From the NCBI GenBank assembly GCA_022606425.2, contig JAHDVF020001222.1, positions 124,001 through 188,000 on the forward strand: 64,000 nucleotides of DNA, in the 5' to 3' direction. This document shows, piece after piece, positions 55,231-64,000 of the stretch; position 1 is the first letter of the stretch; the number at the start of each line of letters is the position of its first letter. The notes under the pieces were generated by a model. It was not told the origin of the DNA, did not search any database, and was given only the letters and a program-made list of their open reading frames with translations. Made by a program: the position numbers and the translations under genes. The DNA is from Lepidostoma basale. Taxonomy: Eukaryota; Arthropoda; Insecta; Trichoptera; Lepidostomatidae.

Positions 55231-58200
55231 CTAGTCCTTTTCCAGTTTGGCCTTTTTGTGAGCGTTCCAGCGGTATGTGCCGTTGAGAGAATACAGGATG
55301 TGCTTCCAGCGAGGCACGTTGAGCGCCTTGCGGTCCTTGCGCGTCTGCTCCTTGAAGGACCTCCAGTCGCTCTTGATGGCCAGGTCCTTGGGGCCCCACT
55401 TCTCCGACACCCGGAAGCTCTTCTTTATCGTCTTGAGAAATAAGCAAATTAAAAACATTATTAACCCTTTGCCCGCTACGACTGACTTTAGTCAGATTAA
55501 TAAATCGCGTTTTTTATACATTCTTTTAAAAATTAAAAATAAATACTTTGCTAGGAAAGTATTTATAAATACATCACGATCTATGATATATTTTATATAA
55601 TAATAAAATATATAATTGCAAATATGATTTTTAAAAATTTCGATAATTATTAGTACATAAATAAACAAAAAATATTTTAAATTTTCATTTGAAGCATTGG
55701 GGTTAGTTATTTAAACTTATAGATATAAAATAATAAAAACACTTTTTATTTAACCACGGTATGGTTATTATAATTGATGCCAAATAGTTTCGCTTGGGTC
55801 CAAACGAAACAATTTGGCATCTACTCGTATTATAAAAACATTAAGCGTGGTTAAAAACAAAGTGTTTTTATTATTTTATACCTATAAGTTTAAAAAGTAA
55901 ATTGTTAAAAAATTTCTATTTTGCAACAACAAATACGTTTTTTGTTAAAATTAATAATAACAAAAAAAATCATTTGAATATTAATAAATGAATATTCTAT
56001 TCAATTGAATATTAACTTACGAATATTCTATTTATTTAAATATTAAAGATGACAGTTCTAATAATTTGAATATTAAATATGAATCTTCTATTCATTTGAA
56101 TATTATATACGAATGTTTTATTCATTTGATTATTAAATATGAATGTTCTATTCATTTGAATATCATAAATGAATGCTCTATTATTTTATTCTATTATTCT
56201 ATTATGTTAATTTGAATATTGAATATGAATGTTCTTTTCATTTGAATATTAAATATGAATGTTCTATTTATTTGAATATCATAAATGAATGCTCTATTAT
56301 TCTATTCTATTATTCTATTATGTTAATTTGAATATTGAATATGAATGTTCTTTTCATTTGAATATTAAATAGGAATGTTCAATTCATTTGAATAATATTC
56401 TTTTGAAAATGAAATAGGAATATTTTATTAATTTGAATATAAAATAAATGTTCTCTTCATTTTAATATTAAATATGATTTTTCTATTAATTTGAACATTA
56501 TTTATGAATGTTATATTCATTTGAATATTAAATAGGAATATTCTATTAATTTGAATATTAAATATGAATGTTTTATTCATTCGAATATTAAATAAGGAAT
56601 ATTCTATTCGTTTGAATATTCAGTCAAATTTACCTGTCCCCAAGAATCGTTGCTCTCCTTATTGGTGATGATATTCACGATCGCCCATATGGGCATCTGC
56701 AGCATCCCGATTGCAAAACATACCCACCCAGCAGCTAAAACAAATTATACAAGTTAGTCACTACATCATATTAGATTATTAACGATTTTGTTTTGAGGTA
56801 CGTGTACGCATAATACGGAGCCGAGACGTTGACGCTGACAAGAGGTTCAAATCAAATCAAATCAATTTATTACTTTATTATCTTAACAGACATTACCAAC
56901 AATATTAATGTTTAAGGCATCTATTGAGTACAGGTTAAATACAACATATAAAATATAATACTGGGAAGCATGAGAGATGGTTCGACATTAGGAAGACAAG
57001 ATACTCTCTAAAGTCAAGGGTATTTGTATTCTGAACGTACTTTCACTTCTATGAAAGACGTCGATCTCCGATGAGACCGCGTTCAGCAGATTAATTGCTC
57101 TTACATAATTGCCCATGTTTCATGGAGGGACCACATTACAAATGAAGAGGTTCTCAGCAGAGTTGAAGAGAGTAGGCACATGTTGAACACCATAGTGGAG
57201 AGGCGCGCAAGATGAATTGGTCGTGTGTTGCGACACGAATGTTTCCTGCATGATGTGTTGGAGGGAATGGTCGAGGGATCGATTGGCAGAGGACGACCTT
57301 GCCAGGAGTGCCTAGACTAGATTTGCCGAGATATGGGCTGCACCTCTTATACGGAGTTGAAGAGAGTTGCCGAGAACCGAGCGGAGTTGAAGAGGAGATG
57401 CGTCGCCTTGCTGCAGAGGAATCATTAGGTTGAGACCGGAGAAGAGACATAATTGAGTTACAAGTTCCAGGCATTATGTCAATATAGTCTAGAGATAACC
57501 ACACTAATAGCAAAAAGTGTCTATAAACTAAAAATCACACAACGATCCATGGAGCGGCAAATGCTCGGCTTTAGTCTCCAAGAAAAAATAAGAAATGAAG
57601 AAATAAGACGCCGAACCAAAATTGCCGACATCATGGATCGTACAGGTAAATTAAAGTGGCAGTAGACTGGACATATAGCAAGACAGTGCAATACTCGATG
57701 GATATCCATAATACTTCAATGGAGGCCTTGGACAGAGTAAAGGAGTGTCGGGAGGCCATCCAAAAATGGACTGACGATATTGCCCAAATAGCTGGAACGA
57801 CCTGGATGCGGAAGGGACAAGACAAAGACAAGTAGAAGAAAATGGAAGAAGCCAATATCCAGCAGTGGAGAGATGAAGGCTGAAGAAGAAGAATAAGATG
57901 ATACCATTGTGGCGCATCACGATACACCGCGACAGGTAAGTATGTTTCTGGCTTTAGTTTCTCTTACCATAAGCGCTGTCGGGTAGCACGTAGTCCCCGT
58001 AGGTGGTTCGCTTGAGGCTGATGAAGGCATACAGGAACACGAGAATCATGATGAGGGGTGTGATGACACCCCAGCACCAGCGCCAGTACTTCGTAACTAC
58101 CATTCCCGTCATGAACTCGACGTCCTCACAGAAGTTCTCCAAACCTACCAACGGCAAAAAAGTCACAAATCAAGCACGAATAATATTATATTACTAAAAG

Positions 58201-60932
58201 ATTCTTCTTCGCTAATTTGATTTTGCATTTTTGCTGATTCTTGGGATGCCACTCGGGCCTTTAATGTGGTAGTTTCTTATTGCTTTCCACATTTGTATAC
58301 AGAAGATTAATAAAATCTAATTATCGCATACATCTTTTTAACTATTGATTCTCGTGATATGTGATAGGTAACTAATCTATCGCCATTTAGTTATCACGTG
58401 AATTCTACACCAGACAAAAGACACTGCCAACGCCGGGAATCAAACCCGGGACCTTCGGTATGGCAGTCATAGTTCTTGCCACTCTGCCACAAAGACCGTC
58501 GAATATAACTACGTATTTTTAGAAATTTCGTATTATTTTTGTGTTTATTATAATAAGCATATAATATTTAATTATGTTAATTGCTTTTTTACTGGCATAC
58601 AAAATAACGACCACTTCTGTTATAATCATAATTTAAATAGGAAAAAACCCGGATGTCCTCAAGAAAGAGTACAAGAATATTTTGAATACAAGAGAGAGAT
58701 AGGAATACTATTCTCTCTGAAAGTATTCGAGAACGTTTCTGGATTATTTTGAATTTTGTTTTTATTGTGGTATGACGGTTTTGTAAAAAAACAATGAGAG
58801 CAGTTTGGTGTTGTTAATTTTGAAATTTTTAATGTGTGTGAAAAAAATTGGGTTTTCCATTAACGTAAAAACTGATTACTGATTACGATTATACAGTGAA
58901 TCAAGTTTTTAAAGGGTTTAAAATCTTTACTTTCGTAAATATTTCACGAGTTGCAACTAGTATTATACAGGGTGCGGCAAAACAGACAGTGCCGTTTTGA
59001 AAGGCCGGTACATCCCGTGTGGTGGGGGTGGGAACCTGGGAATGGTCTCATTGTATCGGGAGGGTCTTGCCGTTTTCAGTCGTTGCCATGGTTTGGTCCG
59101 GACAACACAGGGGCTTTACCGTCCGCACGTTTCTTAAAAATGGCCGTTCTGTCATCGTAACCCAGCGGGTCTTTTGGCTGCACTTCAATCTTGGCGTCGT
59201 GATACTACTACTGCGACTATATTATTATTATTATTATTATTATTATTACTTACCGTAGATCCAAAACACGCCAATAATCTCCCCAATCGCCATTCCAAGA
59301 ATCAAGAACGTTCCTGGAAATTCGTCCACAAGTGTCAAGATGTATTGCCCCCCCTGGAAATTACAAATAGTTTTAGTCTAAGTTTCTTTACTTCATTTTA
59401 ATAATATTTTTTTGACTGACGCGTTTACTGGCAGTACAGACATTCCCCGGACGGCAATGCACATAAATTAATTATTAAATAAATGCTATTATAAACAATT
59501 CCAGCAAGTACTACTTAGATGGAGCTTAGGGTACGGCCACACCGGAGTGCCTGGGTAGGAGTCAAGACACAGATCGCTTGTGACACGGAGCGTATAGTGT
59601 GGCCGGTCCCATAGTGCGCCATACGTTGGTTCGCCGGGTGTTCATTTTAGCTCCTACTCTGGCACTTCGGTATGGCCGTACCCTTAGCGTACTGTATTCA
59701 TACAAAGATAATCCTGGTGTCGGAGACTGCAACCATCTCCGAAACGTAGAGCGAATAAGTTACAGAATTCAGTAAAACCTCGATATAACAAACCTCCTAT
59801 TATTTAACCTCTATTTAACAAACTTGGACAAAATTAAAAAAAAACAACAGAGCGACAGCCGTGGCTGGCTGCTTGCGCGACACAATATGGAGGAACAAAT
59901 ACAGGCTAACTGAAAGTAAAGTCAAGATATACAAGACATGCGTTCGCCCCATCATGACGTATGGAATAGAGGTCAGAGCCGATACCAATAGAACTAAGAA
60001 CCTTCTTAGAGTGGCAGAAATGCGAACCCTACGCTCCATCGCAGGCAAAACCCTCAGAGATCGGATTTATTGTCTCGAACCATAATACAATACTCAATAT
60101 AAGGTATTTTATATTAATTAAAATGAAATGTGAAAATGTGTTAGGCGAAATATGTCATTCCCATATAAATAAATAAATAAATAACAGAAAAAAAACTTCT
60201 AGAGAACTAACGTTTTTATCAATAATGATTACAAAATATTTTTGTTAAACTTTAGTTGAAGTTGATCGACTACTCATCGCGCATAAACTATTGGATTTTT
60301 TTCATCTATCACTCTTGGATATCGTCTTTAGAGAGTAGTATTTTTTGGATATTGTTTGGTGGTGAGAGGAGGTTTTCTTTGATAGCGCAGTGGGATGGGT
60401 CCGATAATTAGTCCTGATTACTAGGATAGGGAGGAGTGAGGAGGTGTGGGGTGGTAGTTTTTGGATACAAAACCGAGTGGACAAGAGTGGCCATGGGTGT
60501 AGGCCGATATAACAATGGGGTTGAGATACAGGAGGGGATAAAGATGGTATAATCTATCATTACGTCATAATTAAAGTTGGTTTTGTTTTGTTTCTCTTTT
60601 CAATATTAATTTACTCGCTATTGGATAGATTAGTAGGTACTTACCGGCGTGACATAAACAAGTCCCACCAAGAATCCGACCACGCAGGCGCAGAGGGCCA
60701 TCTGCCAATACTTGCGGCCTTTGAATCTGTCGGTGAGAGCGGTGACAGTGGCGCTCTGAAGGGACACCGCACTGCCGAGACCCAGCACGAACAACATCAG
60801 GAAGAACAGCACTGCAAACAACTGTAAAAAATATATAAAAGCATATCGTCGTCAAGAAACAATAAATTCAACCTTTAAACTTTAGCCGCTAGAAATTTAT
60901 ACAAAAAGATTTATGAAAAATCGAAAATTATA

Positions 60933-60992
<60 letters not shown>

Positions 60993-61766
60993 CCCTCTCT
61001 CTCTCCACTCCTCAGGTCTAACTCTCAACAATTACAGGTCCTTCAGAACTATATCAATTTATATTATAATAAAATATATATATTACAATATGTGTGATAA
61101 ACACATAAACAGTACACATTCAAGACAAATATGGTTGCAAGGAAGGAGTACAATAACACCCGGCGCCCTTGGAAATGACACAAAGTCGGCAAAAAACGCA
61201 ATGACAAGAAATAGAAGAGGGACGGGCTCATTTATAAGACAATTCTACCTTATATAAAACTAACTTGCCATCAGTGGCGGTACTCCCATATAAGTCCAGA
61301 AGCCCGGCTTGCGTAAGAAATTTTGAATCAAAACTTCTTCTGGCTTACAGAGGCTCAGCTCTTGTGGCTATTCCTCTTATGTCTGATGGGAACATTGTTG
61401 GAAGGTGATTTGGTGGGTTGTTGGTTTATGCGGGGGCATGATTAGTTAGATTTGGGGGTTTTGATTCAAAATTTCTTACACAAGCCCGGCTTCTGGGCTT
61501 CTATGGGAGTACCGCCACTGCTTGCCATTGATATGAAGAAAAAGACGTACATAAAATAAATAATAATATTTACCTGTGGAACCCATTCGAACTTGGATAT
61601 AGCGTCAGGATACGAGATGAAAGCGAGGCCTGCTCCTCCCGTGCCTATGACACTCCTGATGTCCGTTACCCCCTTCTCGTGGGCCAAGTTACCCAGAATC
61701 CCGAATATCGTGAACCCAGCCAGGAGGCTTGTAAATGTATCCAAAGTCGTTACAATCATGGCATCT
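55231..61766 (-). CDS. SLC6 nutrient amino acid transporter paralogue 2 (3' half; 5' exons beyond window)
   Basis: Minus-strand exons in coding order: 61766-61574, 60821-60645, 59353-59254, 58144-57968, 56734-56634, 55431-55231 (TAG). Borders are AG/GT and phases fit. The first visible exon reads [18 protein letters not shown], matching 50 of 65 residues of the matching exon in paralogue 1. The first four exons are 193, 177, 100 and 177 nt, identical in length to paralogue 1. The fifth is 101 versus 92 nt and the last 201 versus 177 nt, so the C-terminal tail is longer (KWGPKDLAIKSDWRSF, ending KKAKLEKD). This part covers about TM8 to TM12 and the cytoplasmic tail. TM1 and TM2 must lie right of 64000. 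The last exon is GC-rich compared with its surroundings. Same family function expected: Na+-coupled amino acid uptake at the plasma membrane. Confidence 0.9.
55720..55895. mobile_element. Collapsed fold-back (ACTAGTTTCGCTT family)
   Basis: CCACGGTATGGTTATTATAA, TTGATGCC, AGTTTCGCTTGGGTC joined directly to CAAACGAAACAATTTGGCAT. It is an almost perfect palindrome lacking the centre. Confidence 0.6.
56000..56635. repeat. AT-rich tandem repeat, unit about 30 bp
   Basis: Units like TTCATTTGAATATTAAATAT then GAATGTTCTA, about 20 copies with a larger duplicated block at 56150-56345. It abuts the SLC6 exon at 56634. Confidence 0.85.
56845..57125 (-). mobile_element. LINE family B 3' fragment
   Basis: TTTAAGGCATCTATTGAGTA, TGAGAGATGGTTCGACATTA and TGTATTCTGAACGTACTTTC, as at 28870-29060. 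Confidence 0.6.
57125..57430 (+). mobile_element. RTE-like LINE 3' fragment, another lineage
   Basis: SWRDHITNEEVLSRVEESRH, then GRVLRHECFLHDVLEGMVEG and TELKRVAENRAELKRRCVAL with two internal stops. Confidence 0.65.
57430..57905 (+). mobile_element. LINE family D 3' fragment
   Basis: ITQRSMERQMLGFSLQEKIR, NEEIRRRTKIADIMDRTGKL, KWQ then a stop, TGHIARQCNTRW and WKKPISSSGEMKAEEEE. Broken. Ends 63 bases before a SLC6 exon. Confidence 0.7.
58230..58505 (-). mobile_element. SINE1 copy with 3' region
   Basis: GGAATCAAACCCGGGACC (B box complement), TTGCCACTCTGCCACAAAGA (A box complement), preceded by ATGTGATAGGTAACTAATCT and the GTAGTTTCTTATTGCTTTCC block. Confidence 0.8.
58640..58965 (+). mobile_element. 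Unclassified repeat X
   Basis: TCAAGAAAGAGTACAAGAAT, AGCAGTTTGGTGTTGTTAAT and CTTTACTTTCGTAAATATTT parallel 1800-2430 without the nested LINE. Confidence 0.5.
58973..59216 (+). pseudogene. Mariner/IS630-like transposase N-terminal fragment
   Basis: Begins with TIR-like AGGGTGCGGCAAAACAGACA. MVWSGQHRGFTVRTFLKNGR, then SVIVTQRVFWLHFNLG recalls the N-terminal helix-turn-helix of insect IS630-like transposases (DUF4817 type). Truncated by the TTA microsatellite. Confidence 0.55.
59217..59250. repeat. (TTA)n microsatellite beside a splice donor
   Basis: About ten TTA units directly next to the minus-strand donor of the SLC6 exon 59254-59353. Confidence 0.85.
59529..59683. mobile_element. Harbinger-like MITE
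   Basis: TTA|GGGTACGGCCACACCGGAGT and the inverse GGCACTTCGGTATGGCCGTA, CCC|TTA. 155 bp with imperfect 24-bp TIRs and a 3-bp TTA duplication. Confidence 0.65.
59711..59753 (+). repeat. Degenerate hammerhead-like motif
   Basis: GGAGA, 9-nt loop, TCTCC, GAAACGTA. Stem II matches 12228-12272, but the CTGAAGA box has become CTGGTGT. Confidence 0.4.
59850..60075 (+). mobile_element. LINE fragment (KIYKTCVRPIMTYG lineage)
   Basis: AGCLRDTIWRNKYRLTESKV, KIYKTCVRPIMTYGIEVRAD, then AEMRTLRSIAGKTLRDRI. Same lineage as 50793-51247. Confidence 0.7.
60120..60240. mobile_element. Fold-back MITE half copy
   Basis: TTAGGCGAAATATGTCATTC, then (AAAT)n, AACTTCTAGAGAACTAACGT. Confidence 0.5.
60936..61010. repeat. 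(TC)n microsatellite
   Basis: More than 25 TC units with a short C interruption, in an SLC6 intron. Confidence 0.9.
61272..61520. mobile_element. 249-bp hAT MITE
   Basis: 8-bp duplication CTTGCCAT (61264-61271 and 61521-61528). TIRs CAGTGGCGGTACTCCCATA and TATGGGAGTACCGCCACTG extend inward to CAAGCCCGGCTTCTGG. It ends 53 bases from the SLC6 exon. Confidence 0.88.
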
Positions 61767-61890
61767 CTGTGGGACATACGGACACACAATTAATTTTTAC
61801 TAATAATACACAACATCTTTGCATATACGATAAAAGTTTCAAAAACCCGGCAATTTTTTTAAAGAATATCAAAATTAATCTAGTTATTAA

Positions 61891-63489
61891 CCTCCCGTCG
61901 GGCTCAACCTGATGGTACAACGCCACCATTTTGTCACCTCATCCGTGTGTTTTATTAAAATCAAAATTAATCTATTAACCTCCTGTTGGGCGCATCATAT
62001 CTAATAGGTACAACGCCACCATTTTGTCACCTCGTCCTGCATTAGCAGGTTTTGGCAACTGGTGCTCCCAGTATCGGACAATCTTGTTGTATTTTATTAA
62101 AATCAATATTAAACTATTAACCTCCCGTCGGGCTCAACCTGATGATACAACGGCACATTTTGTCACCTCATCCTGCATTAGCCGGCTTTGGCAACTGGTG
62201 CTCCCAGTATCTGCCTAACTTGACGTGTTTTATTAAAATCTAAATTAATCTATTAACCTTCCGTCGGGCGCATCATACCTAATAGGTACAACGCCACCAT
62301 TTTGTCACCTAGTCATGCATCAACCGGCGTTGGTAACTGGCGCTCCCAATATCTACCTAACTTTACGTGTTTTATTAAAATCAAATTTGATCTATTAACC
62401 TCCCGTCGGGCGCATCATACCTAATAGGCACAACGCCACCATTTTGTCACCTCGTCCAGCATTAGCTGGCGTTGGTAGCTGATGCTCCCAGTATCCGCCT
62501 ATCTTGACATGTTTTATTAAAATCAAAATTAATCTATTAACCTTCCGTCAGGCGCATCATACCTAATAGGTACAACGCCTCCATTTTGTCACCTCGTCCT
62601 GCATTAACCGGCGTTGGCAACTGGTGCTCCCAGTATCGGACTATCTTGACGTATTTTATTAAAATCAAAATTAATTTATTAACCTCCCGTCGGGCGCATC
62701 ATATCTGATAGGCACAGCGCCACCATTTTGTCACCTCATCCTGCATTAGCTGGCTTTGGCAACTGGTACTCCCAATATAGGACTATTTTGACGTGTCTTA
62801 TTAAAATCAAAATTAATCGCATCATGCCTGAAAGGTACAGCGCCACCATTGTGTCACATCGTCCTGCATTAGCCGGCGTTGGACCAGTGTCCTCCTAGTA
62901 ACTGCCTATCTTGACATGGTTTATTAAAATCAAAATTAATATATTAACCTCCCGTCGGGCGTATCATACCTGACAGGTACAGCGCCACCATTTTGTCACC
63001 TCGGCATACAAAAGCTAGCTTTGTAAAATGGTGGTCCCAGTATCTGACCAATAAGATGTGTTTTTATTAAAAGCGAAATTATTCTGTTAACCTCCCGTTG
63101 GAGACATCCTATCTGACAACGCGCCAGCATTTTGTTTCGCTCTGTGTTTGCCAACGTTGTTAACTAGTGCCTGTCTAGCTCTATGCAATCCTCTCACTTG
63201 ATTTGTTCTAAACCTTTATTACGAGAAGTTATTCAGGGAAGCTCGTTGCGCTCAAAGTAGTCTTATTTTTTTAAATACATTTTTTACTACCGCTCAATTT
63301 TAAATCATCAAAAACATTTGTAAATGTCTTTTTTTGAGACCCTTCACCAGATATTCATCACTTTGTAGTATTAATGAACTAAATTGATTATATATTTTAA
63401 TATATCCTCATCAAGCAAAACGTCAAAATCAACTGTGCTTGATGAGGATACAACTGTGCTTGATGAGGATTTTAGGGCCCGACGGAGGG
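61891..63489. mobile_element. TTAA-flanked element made of 142-bp tandem units
   Basis: TTAA at 61887 and 63490. Left end CCTCCCGTCGGGC, right end GCCCGACGGAGGG. Inside, TTAACCTCCCGTCGGGCGCA recurs at 61975, 62117, 62253, 62395, 62537, 62679, 62944 and 63087, with a common spacing of 142 bp. Confidence 0.8.
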
Positions 63490-63494
63490 TTAAG

Positions 63495-64000
63495 TAACTT
63501 TTAGAAAAAAGTTTCACAAAAAAACATGAAAATATTTTTTCATTTAAATAAACAGACAGTCGTTTCATAATAATCACGAACTGATATTTCGGAAATTTAA
63601 AATATATTCACCGAAACCAACAACACTAATGTTGATGTCATGCAAACCAATGTTGAAGTAAATATGTCTAATTATTGAATCTAATACTATTGACTGGTTC
63701 TATGGTGGTTCAATGCAAAAAATCATTTTGGTAATATATAAAATAGTGTCATAAATACAAAATAATAATAAAAATATCTTTTTGACGCTTCAGAACTATT
63801 AGATTCGGAATAATAATTTGAAAATGGTGGTTACTTAACAAAAAACATTTTTTTCATTCGCATAAACATGTATTTGCTTTCTGAAATGTTTGCTAAAATC
63901 GAAACAAATATAGTAAAATTATTTACGTGTAGTTAAAATCTGAACCAAACACCTTTATACCCATAGACTAATTTAAACCTAACGTAGGTACTAATCTACT
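63495..64000. other. AT-rich right edge
   Basis: No exon of the SLC6 paralogue and no repeat family recognised up to the window edge. Confidence 0.35.

Noticed and set aside
55466..55500. TTAACCCTTTGCCCGC as the end of a piggyBac-like element
   Set aside because: No matching inverted end with TTAA was found within a few kb; it may be a solo remnant. The similar TTAACCCTTTGG at 25412 also lacks a clear partner.
56000..56635. Regularly spaced short repeats as a CRISPR-like array
   Set aside because: The units are AT-rich direct tandem repeats without unique spacers, in a eukaryotic intron.

Overview
The window is nuclear DNA of an insect. The genes have short exons with GT-AG introns, the intergenic DNA is AT-rich, and interspersed repeats are very dense. 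The gene types (a cluster of SLC6 nutrient amino acid transporters, RpL29, a secreted PEBP, Sap130) and the RTE-like, piggyBac-like and tRNA-SINE repeats fit a moth, butterfly or near relative. The order is inferred, not proven.

Genes from left to right: (1) the C-terminal nine coding exons of Sap130 on + (903-9841), whose 5' end lies outside the window; (2) a complete five-exon secreted phosphatidylethanolamine-binding protein (PEBP) on - (17791-25255); (3) complete RpL29 on + (30403-31858) with a probable 5' non-coding exon at about 30150; (4) a complete 13-exon SLC6 nutrient amino acid transporter on + (35867-50320); (5) the six 3' exons of a second SLC6 paralogue on - (55231-61766), whose 5' part lies beyond the right edge. 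The two SLC6 genes converge tail to tail and keep the same intron positions, so they look like an inverted duplication. The genes otherwise show no shared pathway and no operon-like structure.

Nearly everything else is repeat. The commonest repeat is an RTE-like non-LTR retrotransposon, called family A here, usually 5'-truncated and ending in (GTTA)n. At least five other LINE lineages, two tRNA-derived SINE families, TTAA-flanked piggyBac-like elements, hAT elements with 8-bp target duplications, pogo/Tigger elements with TA duplications, and mariner-like and Harbinger-like fragments are present. Minisatellites with units of 20, about 30, 31, 42 and 142 bp also occur. Many elements are nested, and several insertions can be read from their target-site duplications.

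The most unusual signal is a set of at least eight otherwise unrelated fold-back families. They share one small layout: a CTGANGA-like box, one extra base, a stem-loop, GAAA, a short palindrome ending in T, then usually C or T. This matches a minimal type I hammerhead ribozyme with a tiny helix III. In three families the flanks also pair as stem I. Activity is not shown here.
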